From: Acetatifactor sp.
Lineage (GTDB): Bacteria; Bacillota; Clostridia; Lachnospirales; Lachnospiraceae
Direction: 5' to 3'
DNA: 50,026 bases
Assembly (NCBI GenBank): GCA_022511465.1
Contig: JAFLRM010000024.1
Location: forward strand, 1-50,026
In this document: piece after piece, positions 1-8,981 of the stretch
Layout: every line of letters starts with the position of its first letter
How positions within the stretch are numbered: position 1 is the stretch's first letter
Notes under the pieces: generated by a model
What the model was told of the DNA's origin: nothing
The model's database searches: none
The model's input: only the letters and a program-made list of their open reading frames with translations
Translations under genes and position numbers: made by a program

Positions 1-56
1 ACTTTTCTGCCTTCAGGGCGACTTTCCATAGTCTCCCATTTTTGAGGGCGAATTAA

Positions 57-86
57 AGTGTATCATAATGTATCAGTATTTGTCAA
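57..86 (-). promoter_or_regulatory. Putative promoter of a leftward gene beyond the left edge
   Basis: On the minus strand TTGACA (86-81) is followed after 18 bases by TACACT (62-57). The roughly 56 bases between this and the window edge would be the 5' leader of a gene outside the window. It contains short GC-rich repeats (GCCCT twice) that I could not assign to a known riboswitch. Confidence 0.45.
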
Positions 87-136
87 CAGATTTTTGCCCA
101 TATTTTAGGATTATTTTCGACATTTTTCAAAAGCAA

Positions 137-171
137 ATAACGGGCATCACAAATCATGTGATGCCCGTTAT
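137..171 (-). terminator. Intrinsic terminator of the LysM-DUF5711-cvpA operon
   Basis: A perfect 14-bp inverted repeat (137-150 with 158-171) with a 7-base loop, followed on the minus strand by a T-rich stretch (136-122). It lies just past the stop of the CvpA gene and would end leftward transcription. Confidence 0.8.
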
Positions 172-194
172 CCAGACAAGTCGCAGAAAATATA

Positions 195-704
195 TCACGG
201 CAAAAAATTCCGTGCAAATGCCAGTTCGGCACCCAACTGCTCCACCAGATGTGCCAGATAGTTATGCTGATAGAACCATAACAGGATACTGCTTTCTGCT
301 GTATAGTTCAAAATCAACTGCCCAACCATTCCCAGATCCATCATCATTGCAAAGGTGAAAAGAGTCCAAAGGATCAACACCGTCTCCAGCACACCGGACA
401 CAATCCCTAACAGTTTATCCAACCAATGTACAACGGGCAGCTTGGAGATCATCTTGGCAGAGAAAAATACCGCCCCCAGAAAATGGCGGGCAATCCCTAA
501 GATCACCAGCAATAATACCACTATGATCACATTGAGTATCTTTCCTTCGTAGTAACTGCTTAAACCATTTGCGATCAGCACTGCTACCGTGCAGAGAACG
601 ACCAAGGAGACCAAGGAAATCACCTGTCTCACCATTCCCCTTTTGTAACCGCTCACAACATTGAATACCAACAAAATAATAGCGCATATCAACAGTAAAT
701 TCAT
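195..704 (-). CDS. CvpA family membrane protein
   Basis: A 169-residue integral membrane protein of the CvpA family (named after a colicin V production protein; the molecular role in Firmicutes is not settled). Four hydrophobic segments are visible at about residues 2-17, 26-46, 55-80 and 95-120, with the family-typical YKRG turn after the first. The ATG at 704 is chosen over an upstream in-frame ATG at 734 because AGGAG lies 5 bases before it. It is the last gene of a leftward envelope operon (LysM protein, DUF5711 protein, CvpA) that ends at the hairpin at 137-171. Confidence 0.85.
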   Translation of the reverse strand: MNLLLICAIILLVFNVVSGYKRGMVRQVISLVSLVVLCTVAVLIANGLSSYYEGKILNVIIVVLLLVILGIARHFLGAVFFSAKMISKLPVVHWLDKLLGIVSGVLETVLILWTLFTFAMMMDLGMVGQLILNYTAESSILLWFYQHNYLAHLVEQLGAELAFARNFLP

Positions 705-743
705 TTGTGCTCCTATCCGCGTGTTTAGACACACCTCTTTCTT

Positions 744-1943
744 TTATTTTAACTGTATAGTATCAATGGAATCATCAGTCACCAACAGATAACGGTAAGC
801 AGAATCCGTTGGGATCATCACATTCACTGACTTGGAAAAGCTTCCGTTAAACTTCTCCAAACCGTCATAGGTGCGGATGATACATTGCGTTTCATTATAT
901 ATAATAAAGTTACCTTCTGTAAAGATTATATCCGTGTAATCCATATTAAAATAGTAGCTGTCTACCATTTGTGCGGAGGTGTTATATACATTCATTTGAT
1001 AACGATTCTCGGAATCGTCTGACTGAAATACCAGACCGATGTACTTTTCCCCTGAGAAGACAGACAAAATTTCCCGATCAAACATATACCGCGCTTCCAA
1101 CACGGGTATCTGGCTTCCTTTGTAGATCAACAGACTGTCATCTCCAACTGCAAAAGCAGTGTTGTCATCTAAAAAGCAAATCTCCGGTACTAATAGATCC
1201 GTGTAGGAATAGGCACTGACCATTCGGTCACTCACATTTTTACCCACCGGTCCAAAATTGTAAAAAGCAATATTAGTCTTCAAAGTTCCTGCATCCACAT
1301 AGACATATGCTACCGCCAACATTTGCCCATCCGGAGATAGGCTGATGGCTCCGGGATAACCACTGCGATCCATACGCGCCTCCCCATCGGCCACAAGATC
1401 TCCTGAAGAAGAATCATAGGTATTAATTCTTGTGACATTTGTGTCAGACAATATTGCCGTCACATAACCGTTGGCAGAGACAGCAATATTTTGTATAGGC
1501 ATCGTAGTGTTGATCGTCCCCAGGATCCCTTCCGTATCCTGCACATAGATATCCCTGCCGTTGTAATTGCCAATGGCTGCCACATTTCGGTTGATAGCAA
1601 CCTTGATATCCTGAATCTCGTAGGTCTGATTCCATATTATATTCCCTTTGGCATCCGTACAGTGAGCACCATCTTTACTGTAGGTTATGATCATATTTCG
1701 CAACGCCACATCTGTGGCCTCGGAACTCTTCTCTCTCTCTACGGATGCAACAACATCATAACTTGTATAAATATGTCGTTTGTACAGAACCGTCAGCAGG
1801 ACAACTACCGCAGCCAACACGATGCAGATCAGCAAAAGTCGATACATCGTTGTCAGTTTGTGCATTCGGATCTTCGCCTTATAATCCGTTTGGTTCTGCT
1901 CTTTTTTTTCTCTTTCTTTTAAGAAGCTTTTGATATCCGCCAT
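744..1943 (-). CDS. DUF5711 membrane-anchored beta-propeller-like protein
   Basis: A 399-residue protein with a short charged cytoplasmic N-terminus, one transmembrane helix at about residues 34-54 and a large extracytoplasmic region. That region is rich in repeating beta-strand units (motifs like DAKGNIIW and LSPDGQMLAVA) of the kind found in WD40/YVTN propellers. It matches what I know of the DUF5711 family of Clostridia, whose function is unknown. The start at 1943 is preceded by AGAGG at 7 bases; an upstream in-frame ATG at 2009 lacks such a site. It lies between the LysM gene and cvpA and is probably cotranscribed, so an envelope role is inferred from position. Confidence 0.8.
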   Translation of the reverse strand: MADIKSFLKEREKKEQNQTDYKAKIRMHKLTTMYRLLLICIVLAAVVVLLTVLYKRHIYTSYDVVASVEREKSSEATDVALRNMIITYSKDGAHCTDAKGNIIWNQTYEIQDIKVAINRNVAAIGNYNGRDIYVQDTEGILGTINTTMPIQNIAVSANGYVTAILSDTNVTRINTYDSSSGDLVADGEARMDRSGYPGAISLSPDGQMLAVAYVYVDAGTLKTNIAFYNFGPVGKNVSDRMVSAYSYTDLLVPEICFLDDNTAFAVGDDSLLIYKGSQIPVLEARYMFDREILSVFSGEKYIGLVFQSDDSENRYQMNVYNTSAQMVDSYYFNMDYTDIIFTEGNFIIYNETQCIIRTYDGLEKFNGSFSKSVNVMIPTDSAYRYLLVTDDSIDTIQLK

Positions 1944-2018
1944 GGCATAACCTCTTTGTATCTTCTGTATCGGTTGCGCTTTCCGCCTCACTATAGTAGA
2001 GTATACCACACTCTCTCC

Positions 2019-3254
2019 TTACTGGGGTAATAAAATTTTCTGTCCCACTTTAATATCATCCGGATCCGCTATTGAATTGATCCGACAAATCTCTTGAACA
2101 CGCGCATCGCTGCCATAATTGCGCATGCAGATGCTGGTTAAGGTATCTCCTCTTTCAATCACATAGGACACCATGGCCTGTCCCCCCACCTCTGTTGCAA
2201 CCTCACCGGATGGTTCTGTCGGTTGCTCCGTTGTTTCTTCAGGTATTGTCTCAGGAGTTTTCTCCTCATTTATCTGCGCTTCTCCTGCCACGTGGCTTGT
2301 CTCATCCGGAGGCGTGGTCTCCTGTCCCATCTGCTCCTTCTGTTTATTTTCCTGTCTGACTGCCTCTGTCAGCTTGTCCTCCGTAACCAGCGTATCGCTG
2401 TTTGTGGGCGTCCCCATGGCCGGAACAGCCTGATCCCCCTCATTCGGCAATCTCTGTTCCGTCAGTCCGTTTAGGGTCTGTTTAGCCATCACCTGTATAT
2501 CTTCCAGATTTAAGCCACCGTTCATGGAGGTCAGGCCAACCAGACAAAGCAGTAAAAAAATTGCAACCGCTGCAACTTTCATGCGCCGTAAGCCTGTCCC
2601 CTTGGGCTGCTCCTTTTTCCACGCCTGCGACAATGCGCTTCGCTCCGCAACACTTAAGCCTTCTTCGGGAACCTCCACCCCTTGCGAAGTACCGGCCTCC
2701 TGTGAGACTTCCGCCTTACGGGGAACAGACCTGCCCTCTTCTGCCTGTGCCTTTCTGGCCTCCTGACGCCGTTTCACATTCTCATATTTTTCCTGGTTCA
2801 CAACTTCAGGCTGCACTTCTTCGGAACGTGCTTCCAGCATAAAGTTGAGCATACTGTCATTTTTTTCATAAAATTGTGCATATCCCGCTATGTATCTACA
2901 GATTCCCCGCTCACAAATATGGAACCCCTCTATCATCTCGCCGTTTAAAAGCCGATATCCCTGAAACTCATACTCCGAAAAAAACCTCTGCCTATTTTGC
3001 TCAATCTCCTGCAGCTGTGCCTGAGAGAGGTGCCTGACCTCCCGCTGCAGGAAATTCAGTTTAGCAGCCCCGTACAGAAAGAGATACGATACTTCTCCCT
3101 CCTCCTTGCGAATTCCATATAGCGCTACAGCGATATCCTTGTTCCTCGCCACTTGATTCAGCTGTTTCAGATAGGAAACAACATAATCTTCCACATAGAC
3201 TTTGCAGGTGCGGTCAGATTCTCCGATTTGTGTAACATTTTTTGGCAATTCCAT
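2019..3254 (-). CDS. Membrane-anchored LysM domain protein
   Basis: A 411-residue protein. The N-terminal ~150 residues form an alpha/beta cytoplasmic domain that I cannot assign with confidence; it faintly resembles JAB/MPN-like folds. A charged linker follows, then one transmembrane helix at about residues 228-245, then a Thr/Glu/Pro-rich extracytoplasmic linker. A C-terminal LysM domain (about 364-411, with ERGDTLTSI, NYG and KVGQKILLP) should bind peptidoglycan. GGGAGG stands 9 bases before the ATG. It is the first gene of the leftward operon with the DUF5711 and CvpA proteins. The topology suggests it links the cell wall to a cytoplasmic domain, which is inference. Confidence 0.8.
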   Translation of the reverse strand: MELPKNVTQIGESDRTCKVYVEDYVVSYLKQLNQVARNKDIAVALYGIRKEEGEVSYLFLYGAAKLNFLQREVRHLSQAQLQEIEQNRQRFFSEYEFQGYRLLNGEMIEGFHICERGICRYIAGYAQFYEKNDSMLNFMLEARSEEVQPEVVNQEKYENVKRRQEARKAQAEEGRSVPRKAEVSQEAGTSQGVEVPEEGLSVAERSALSQAWKKEQPKGTGLRRMKVAAVAIFLLLCLVGLTSMNGGLNLEDIQVMAKQTLNGLTEQRLPNEGDQAVPAMGTPTNSDTLVTEDKLTEAVRQENKQKEQMGQETTPPDETSHVAGEAQINEEKTPETIPEETTEQPTEPSGEVATEVGGQAMVSYVIERGDTLTSICMRNYGSDARVQEICRINSIADPDDIKVGQKILLPQ

Positions 3255-3375
3255 GTAAAAACACCTCCCATACCATTTCTATCAATATAGCATCGGTATG
3301 CGAGGCATTTTATCAATTCTTGTCAGGGCACTAAAAAAAGTGCTCGACATTTTTTGCAATTAACCTACTATTCTA

Positions 3376-4419
3376 TTAGGATTCAAAGCGGTATACCGTC
3401 ACGGAAGTATAATCTCCGCTGGTACCTCCAAATACACAGCTAGGGAAATGCTCATGATGAATCGCGTCAGGAGCATACTGGGTCTCCAGACACAGACCAG
3501 ATCGCTTTTCGTAAGTAGCATTTTCCTTTCCCACCTGTGTGGCGATGAAATTACCAGCATAAAACTGCACGCAGGGAAGGGTGGTATATGCCTTCATGAC
3601 TCTTCCGCTCTTCGGCCCCTTCACGGTGGCAAAATGTCTCAGCTCTCCATCCCAGCCGTCAATAAACCAGTTATGGTCATATCCGCCGGCAAGCTTAAGC
3701 TGCTCAAAGTCCGCATCTATCTCCTGCCCCACTCTCTTCACCACTGTGAAATCCATAGGTGTGCCTGTCACAGAAGCAATCTCACCCGTGGGAATGGAGC
3801 CAGCCACCGTGGGCGTGTATCGGGAAGCCTCCATCCATAGCTCGTGACCCGTGATCAGCCCGCTCTTTGCACCGTCTAAATTGAAATAGGTGTGATTGGT
3901 GAGATTCAGGATCGTTCTCTGATCGCTGGAAGCATGGTACTCCAGCTTCAACTCGTTTTCCTCATTGAGAGAGTAAGTCACCTGAATTTTTTTGTAACCG
4001 GGGAAACCCATGGTCGCATCGTCCTCCAGCAAAAAAGTGACAGAATTGTCAACTATTTTTGTTTCCCACAGACGCTTATGATATCCCAATTCCGCATGGC
4101 TATGTAAATTATTTTCATTGTCGTTTACATCCAACTGGTAGTTTACGCCGTCCAGTGTGAATGTCGCACCTCCGATACGATTGGCATTAGGCCCGATCAC
4201 TGCCCCGAAAAAGCTGGGGTTCTGATAATATTTTTCCGCCCGGTCAAAGCCCAGCACGACATCTTCCACCTTTCCCTCTACATCCGGCACAAATAACCTT
4301 ACCAGCGTTGCGCCCAGATCGGTCAAGGAAGCTTTCATCCCCTTGGAATTGCTCAGCGTATAAAGACTGATCTCCTGCCCCTCAGGACTTTTTCCAAACA
4401 AACTTTTTTCTACCGCCAT
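3376..4419 (-). CDS. galM: Aldose 1-epimerase (galactose mutarotase)
   Basis: A 347-residue cytoplasmic enzyme of the galactose mutarotase family that interconverts alpha and beta anomers of galactose or glucose before the Leloir pathway. The family signature is present: NLHSH (H106, H108), the catalytic acid in LTNHTYFN (H176) and the catalytic base in LETQ (E312). Length is normal for the family. GGAGG lies 8 bases before the ATG. It follows recR by only 19 bases and is probably the last gene of the pfkA-dnaX-ebfC-recR-galM run. GH42 and GH53 galactosidases elsewhere in the window supply a plausible source of galactose. Confidence 0.92.
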   Translation of the reverse strand: MAVEKSLFGKSPEGQEISLYTLSNSKGMKASLTDLGATLVRLFVPDVEGKVEDVVLGFDRAEKYYQNPSFFGAVIGPNANRIGGATFTLDGVNYQLDVNDNENNLHSHAELGYHKRLWETKIVDNSVTFLLEDDATMGFPGYKKIQVTYSLNEENELKLEYHASSDQRTILNLTNHTYFNLDGAKSGLITGHELWMEASRYTPTVAGSIPTGEIASVTGTPMDFTVVKRVGQEIDADFEQLKLAGGYDHNWFIDGWDGELRHFATVKGPKSGRVMKAYTTLPCVQFYAGNFIATQVGKENATYEKRSGLCLETQYAPDAIHHEHFPSCVFGGTSGDYTSVTVYRFES

Positions 4420-4438
4420 CGCAACATCCTCCTAAATA

Positions 4439-5035
4439 CTATAATTCCACTCTACCCTCTAAGGCTCGCAGAAGCGTCACTTCATCGATATATTCCAAAT
4501 CGCCGCCTACGGGTACGCCACTGGCGATCCGTGTAACGCGGATACCGGTGGGCTTGATCAGCTTGCTGATATACATTGCTGTGGTCTCGCCCTCCAAGCT
4601 GGAGTTGGTGGCAATGATAACTTCCTCCACATCCCCCTGAAGCCGTTCCATAAGCTCTTTCAGCTTGATATCACCCGGTCCGATGCCAAGCATGGGTGAT
4701 ATCGCCCCATGCAGGACATGATAGACACCCTCATACTTTCCGGTCTTTTCATAAGCCGCCAGATCTCTGGCATTTTCCACCACCATGATCATTTTGTGGT
4801 TGCGCTTCTCGTTAGCACATACAGGACAAGTCTCTCTGTCCGTCAGAGTGTAGCACTCTTTACAATAGCGCACATTTGCCTTTGCCTCCACAATGACATT
4901 GGCCAAACGATTCACCTTATCCGGTGACATATTGATCAGATGAAATGCCAGCCTCTGCGCGGACTTGTTGCCAATCCCCGGCAGCGCGGCCAGCTCTTCT
5001 ATTAACTTATTGATATATCCGCTGTAAAGCTCCAT
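4439..5035 (-). CDS. recR: Recombination protein RecR
   Basis: A 198-residue recombination mediator that, with RecO, loads RecA onto SSB-coated single-stranded DNA. The helix-hairpin-helix region is at about residues 8-30 (LPGIGNKSAQRLAFHL), the four-cysteine zinc finger is C58, C61, C70 and C73, and the Toprim domain follows from about residue 81. Length matches the family (about 198). Its ATG overlaps the ebfC stop codon by one base (TGATG), which implies translational coupling. The order dnaX-ebfC-recR is the conserved Firmicutes arrangement. Confidence 0.97.
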   Translation of the reverse strand: MELYSGYINKLIEELAALPGIGNKSAQRLAFHLINMSPDKVNRLANVIVEAKANVRYCKECYTLTDRETCPVCANEKRNHKMIMVVENARDLAAYEKTGKYEGVYHVLHGAISPMLGIGPGDIKLKELMERLQGDVEEVIIATNSSLEGETTAMYISKLIKPTGIRVTRIASGVPVGGDLEYIDEVTLLRALEGRVEL

Positions 5036-5382
5036 CAGAAAGGAAAGCCTCCCCCGAGACCGCCAGTCATCTTGTTCATCAGCTCAGCATTGGCCTCATC
5101 AGATTTCTTCATAGCCTCGTTGATGGCCGCCACAATAGAATCCTGCAGAGTTTCAATGTCATCGGGGTCTACGATCTCCTCCGCCAGCTTCAGGTTCACC
5201 AGTTCCTTCTTGCCGTTCACGGTAACCTCCACAGCCCCGCCTCCTGCAGTAGCAGTAAATTCCTTGGTCTCAAGCTCTTTCTGGTTTTCCTCCATCTGAC
5301 GCTGCATACGCTGTGCCTGCTTCATCAGGTTGGCCATGTTTCCCGGCATTGCACCTCCCGGAAAGCCTCCGCGTTTTGCCAT
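5035..5382 (-). CDS. ebfC: YbaB/EbfC family nucleoid-associated protein
   Basis: A 115-residue DNA-binding protein of the YbaB/EbfC family, which forms homodimers and coats or bends DNA. The Gly/Met-rich N-terminus, the QAQRMQRQMEE helix and the core TATAGGGAVEVTVNGKKE are typical, as is the Gly-rich tail. The stop overlaps the recR start, and the gene follows dnaX by two bases, giving a tightly packed operon. Confidence 0.95.
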   Translation of the reverse strand: MAKRGGFPGGAMPGNMANLMKQAQRMQRQMEENQKELETKEFTATAGGGAVEVTVNGKKELVNLKLAEEIVDPDDIETLQDSIVAAINEAMKKSDEANAELMNKMTGGLGGGFPF

Positions 5383-5384
5383 AG

Positions 5385-6965
5385 TTATTCATCCTCCTCT
5401 TCAATCTCCATATGGATCACTTGAGAGAGATCCACATAATTATTCTCAAACTCACGGTCATTTTGAACCGTCTGCACATTCACTTCAATCTCCTTGCCGG
5501 AGAAATCGGACAACAAAAGTTCCAACTGCTCCTTGTTCTGGGGATGGGCATTGAAATAGTCGGAAGCCAGACCGTCCTCCACCACCACCATCAGCCGATT
5601 GTCGCCGCCCAAACTGAGCTTTGCAGACTTTAGATACATTTTCATGGGATTCTCGGCATTGCCCACGATGGAAGGCCACTTCTGTACAATGGCCTTCACA
5701 TCGTCCGGTATCGCTTTGGGAAGTTCCTTTTTCATCTGCCGGATCACCGGGTCGCCCGTCTCCATCTCACCTGCCGGGGCTACAGTAACACTTCCGGAAG
5801 CGACCACAACCCCATTCTCCATCTTGTCCTCCACTTGACGAATCCGATCCAACAGAGCATCCTGATCGGTCTCCATGTCCGGTCTGCACAGCTTGATCAG
5901 AGCAATCTCTACCAGAATGCGCTTTTGGGAAGCATAGCGGAGCTGTCCCGACAGTTCGGAAAAAATGCGGATATAGCGGAGAATCCGATCCATCTCCACC
6001 ATATCGGCCTCTTCTTTCAATCTGGCGAGATTGTCCGAGGACATATCGATCACATCCTCCAGATTATCCGAGGATCGCACCAACATCAAATTGCGCAGAT
6101 ACCATGTGAAATCTGTGACAAACTGAGTGAGTTCCCGCCCTTGCATCACAATCTCTTCCAAGAGCTCCACGCAGCCCAGAACGCTGCGATCCAGAACATT
6201 CCTGAGGAGCCTGCTGAACACTTCCGTGTCCACAGCTCCCAAAACCTCCAGCGTCTTGTCATAGGTCAGCTCCTCACCCAGATTAAAGGCAATACACTGA
6301 TCCAAAAGACTCAGGCCATCACGCAGGGAACCGTCCGCCGTCTTGGCAATATAGCGGAGCGCTTTCTCCTCCACTTTCACCTGCTCCGCATCCATCAGTT
6401 CCCTCATGCGATCTGCAATGGTGTCAATGGAAATACGCTTAAAATCATATCGCTGGCACCGAGATAAGATCGTGATCGGAAGCTTATGCACCTCCGTGGT
6501 TGCCAGAATGAAGATCACATAGGAGGGCGGCTCTTCCAAGGTCTTGAGCAGCGCGTTAAAAGCTCCTATGGAAAGCATATGAACCTCATCAATAATATAA
6601 ACCTTATATTTACCTTCCGCCGGAGAGTAGGAAACCTCGTCCACAATTTCCCGGATATTGTCCACGCCGTTGTTTGAGGCCGCGTCAATCTCAATGACGT
6701 TCATGCTGGCCCCCGCCGCAATCGCTTTACAAATTCGGCACTCTCCGCAGGGACCTTCCTCCGTAGGATTCTCGCAATTCACCGTCCGGGCAAAAATCTT
6801 CGCCACGGTGGTTTTCCCTGTTCCACGAGTTCCGGTAAACAGATAGGCATGCCCGATCCGGTTCGCCTTCAACTGATTTTTCAGCGTGGTCACAATATGA
6901 TCCTGCCCTTTCACATCTGCGAAAGTGTCCGGGCGGAATTTTCGGTATAAAGCCGTATATGACAT
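5385..6965 (-). CDS. dnaX: DNA polymerase III subunit gamma/tau
   Basis: A 526-residue clamp-loader ATPase. The N-terminal AAA+ domain has a Walker A GTRGTGKT (45-52), a zinc module (C64, C73, C76, C79), a Walker B with IIDEVH (124-129) and the sensor region LATTEVHKLP. Domain III follows, and a C-terminal region from about residue 400 carries the tau-type tail. The protein is somewhat shorter than Bacillus DnaX. The ATG lies 34 bases downstream of the pfkA stop, so it may be read through from pfkA. There is no room for the SRP RNA gene that precedes dnaX in some Firmicutes. Confidence 0.96.
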   Translation of the reverse strand: MSYTALYRKFRPDTFADVKGQDHIVTTLKNQLKANRIGHAYLFTGTRGTGKTTVAKIFARTVNCENPTEEGPCGECRICKAIAAGASMNVIEIDAASNNGVDNIREIVDEVSYSPAEGKYKVYIIDEVHMLSIGAFNALLKTLEEPPSYVIFILATTEVHKLPITILSRCQRYDFKRISIDTIADRMRELMDAEQVKVEEKALRYIAKTADGSLRDGLSLLDQCIAFNLGEELTYDKTLEVLGAVDTEVFSRLLRNVLDRSVLGCVELLEEIVMQGRELTQFVTDFTWYLRNLMLVRSSDNLEDVIDMSSDNLARLKEEADMVEMDRILRYIRIFSELSGQLRYASQKRILVEIALIKLCRPDMETDQDALLDRIRQVEDKMENGVVVASGSVTVAPAGEMETGDPVIRQMKKELPKAIPDDVKAIVQKWPSIVGNAENPMKMYLKSAKLSLGGDNRLMVVVEDGLASDYFNAHPQNKEQLELLLSDFSGKEIEVNVQTVQNDREFENNYVDLSQVIHMEIEEEDE

Positions 6966-6999
6966 ACTAGCACTCCTTGCTGCGGAAGAATTGCTCTAG

Positions 7000-8073
7000 T
7001 TAGTCGCCAAAGCTGATTCCCAACAGCTTGGCTTCCTGCACGATAGACGCGTCGGGCTTCAGATACTTCAGCTTGCCTGCCACATCTTCAAGAGGTACAC
7101 GCACGATCTCACGATTCTTGTAGCCTACCATGAAGCCATACTGACCGTCCAAGATCAGCTTGCCCGCCTCAGACCCCAGACGGCTGGCAAACACACGGTC
7201 ATAAGGGCAAGGACTTCCGCCTCTCTGCATATGACCGGGTACCGTGACACGAACCTCTCTTCCGGTCTTCTCCTGAATTGCCGCTGCTATCTCGTAAGAC
7301 ACAGAAGGATATGCCTTCTTTTCTAACTTTTTCTTGTAATCTTTCTTGGAAAGTTTGGCATCTTCTTTGGAGATTGCACCCTCTGCCACAGCAATAATAG
7401 TGAAGCCGCTGCCGCGCTTGTTGCGCTCCTCAATCTTTGCCACTACCTTTTTAATATCATAAGGGATCTCAGGGATCAGGATGATATCCGCACCACCTGC
7501 CATACCGGCATTGAGCGTCAGCCAGCCCACCTTATGACCCATAACTTCCACAATAAACACGCGGCCATGGGAAGCTGCGGTTGTATGGATATAGTCGATG
7601 GCATTGGTTGCAATATCCACCGCGCTCTGGAAACCGAAGGTCATGTCTGTACCCCAGAGATCATTGTCAATGGTCTTGGGCAGGGTTATGACATTCAGGC
7701 CCTCCTGACGGAGCAGATTTGCTGTCTTGTGCGTGCCGTTTCCTCCCAGTACCACGAGACAGTCCAAATTCAGCTTGTGGTAATTCTGCTTCATGGCTTC
7801 CACCTTATTCAGGCCGTTTTCATCCGGATCCTGAATGGTCTTAAAAGGTGTACGGGATGTGCCCAGAATGGTGCCGCCCTTGGTCAGTATACCGGAAAAG
7901 TCCCCGCCGGTGAGCATCCGGAATTTGCTGTAGATTAAGCCCTTGTAGCCATCCAGAAAACCGTAGATCTCTACATCTTCCCCACTGTAACTCAAAGTCT
8001 TCACAACACCTCTCATCGCTGCGTTTAATGCCTGACAATCGCCGCCACTGGTTAACATACCGATTCTTCTCAT
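7000..8073 (-). CDS. pfkA: 6-phosphofructokinase
   Basis: A 357-residue phosphofructokinase that phosphorylates fructose 6-phosphate at the committed step of glycolysis. The N-terminal loop is GGDCQALNAA, the donor-site motif is GGNGTH (110-115) and the catalytic loop is PKTIDND (132-138, catalytic D136). Gly113 matches the ATP-type glycine at E. coli position 104. Asn112 replaces the usual metal-binding Asp103, and Lys133 is the residue common in PPi-type and actinobacterial enzymes, so ATP as donor is likely but not certain. GGAGGG precedes the ATG. A TATAAT at 8137-8132 on the minus strand may be its -10, but I see no good -35. Confidence 0.92.
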   Translation of the reverse strand: MRRIGMLTSGGDCQALNAAMRGVVKTLSYSGEDVEIYGFLDGYKGLIYSKFRMLTGGDFSGILTKGGTILGTSRTPFKTIQDPDENGLNKVEAMKQNYHKLNLDCLVVLGGNGTHKTANLLRQEGLNVITLPKTIDNDLWGTDMTFGFQSAVDIATNAIDYIHTTAASHGRVFIVEVMGHKVGWLTLNAGMAGGADIILIPEIPYDIKKVVAKIEERNKRGSGFTIIAVAEGAISKEDAKLSKKDYKKKLEKKAYPSVSYEIAAAIQEKTGREVRVTVPGHMQRGGSPCPYDRVFASRLGSEAGKLILDGQYGFMVGYKNREIVRVPLEDVAGKLKYLKPDASIVQEAKLLGISFGD

Positions 8074-8286
8074 GGTGAGCCCTCCTGCTATTTTATTTTC
8101 TGTTTGGTTTTAGTGTACTGACATGTTCACTATTATAACCGCTTTACTAAAGACACTTTTATTTTATCATACCTTTTTGTATATCACAATTTATTTTTGG
8201 CGCGGGTCAGCCTACGAGTCAACGGAAATGTACATAAATTTTTTGATAAGGCTTGTCAAGAAACAGTTTTTCCTATAAAATAAAAT

Positions 8287-8311
8287 ACAGTCTGATTCAG
8301 CATCAGACTGT
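8287..8311 (-). terminator. Intrinsic terminator for leftward transcription
   Basis: A perfect 10-bp inverted repeat (8287-8296 with 8302-8311) with a 5-base loop, followed on the minus strand by a T-rich run (8286-8274). It would end transcripts from the DUF3877/FAD-dehydrogenase operon, which would therefore run antisense through the tRNA-Ser gene. Confidence 0.6.
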
Positions 8312-8317
8312 GTTTAC

Positions 8318-8405
8318 GGAGATGTACCCAAGTGGCTGAAGGGTCCGCACTCGAAATGCGGTAGGTCGGGCAACCGGCGCGAGGGTTCAAATCCCTCCAT
8401 CTCCG
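8318..8405 (+). tRNA. tRNA-Ser (anticodon CGA)
   Basis: An 88-base class II tRNA. The acceptor stem pairs 8318-8324 with 8398-8404, with discriminator G8405. The anticodon arm is CCGCA/TGCGG (8345-8349 and 8357-8361) around loop CTCGAAA, giving anticodon CGA (8352-8354), which reads UCG. A long variable arm follows (GTAGGTCGGGCAACCGGC region), as expected for serine. The T-arm contains GGGTTCAAATCCC. No CCA is encoded. Confidence 0.96.
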
Positions 8406-8413
8406 TTACCTAT

Positions 8414-8959
8414 TTATCTTTCCCGTCTTTGATAAAAATCGTTATAATCATCAACCGTAAAACGATGATATATGATATGACATCCCTCATCCGTTATACA
8501 ATATCTAAAATCATCCGGTTTTCCATTTTCAAAATACACCAAATAGTCGAATTCTCCATGCGAAACTTTTTCAATGTGAACTTCATCCGAGTACTTATAA
8601 AATTGTTGTAAAACTTCATCCATGGTTACACCATGTTTTGAAATAGTATTTACAAGATCAACGATAAATTCTTTATCGTCCATATGCTTATGAACATATT
8701 CCGCTCCCTGTGCAGAAATTGTGAAACAAAATCTTTCTTCCCGATCAGATATCTCAATCCTGCCAAGTTTGGGTTCTACATGATCACAAAAAGAATTTAA
8801 AATATCAGTCATCTGCTTCACTTCGCAGTCAGTGCCCAATAATCTATTCAATGAAAGAATAGGATAATATAGACGGATCGTCTCACTTCGATAGCCCAGT
8901 TTCACCTGTTCTTCCTTTATAACATCAATAAGGTTCTTTTCTAATTTAGAAAAAGTCAT
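8414..8959 (-). CDS. DUF3877 family protein
   Basis: A 181-residue soluble protein resembling the DUF3877 family of Clostridia, whose function is unknown. It has no membrane segment or signal peptide and is rich in acidic residues. Motifs I can see are RLYYPILSLNRLL near the N-terminus and a C-terminal block with DYLVYFENGKPDDFRYC. The ATG at 8959 is chosen because AGGGG lies 7 bases before it; an upstream in-frame ATG at 9034 would overlap the preceding gene. It starts 22 bases after the FAD dehydrogenase stop, so the two are probably cotranscribed. Confidence 0.75.
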   Translation of the reverse strand: MTFSKLEKNLIDVIKEEQVKLGYRSETIRLYYPILSLNRLLGTDCEVKQMTDILNSFCDHVEPKLGRIEISDREERFCFTISAQGAEYVHKHMDDKEFIVDLVNTISKHGVTMDEVLQQFYKYSDEVHIEKVSHGEFDYLVYFENGKPDDFRYCITDEGCHIIYHRFTVDDYNDFYQRRER

Positions 8960-8981
8960 TACAACACCCCTTATAACTTTG

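Noticed and set aside
1..56. A riboswitch at the left edge
   Set aside because: The leader fragment is too short and did not match any riboswitch core I could recognise.
6966..6999. SRP RNA gene upstream of dnaX
   Set aside because: Only 34 bases separate pfkA from dnaX, too few for the RNA.
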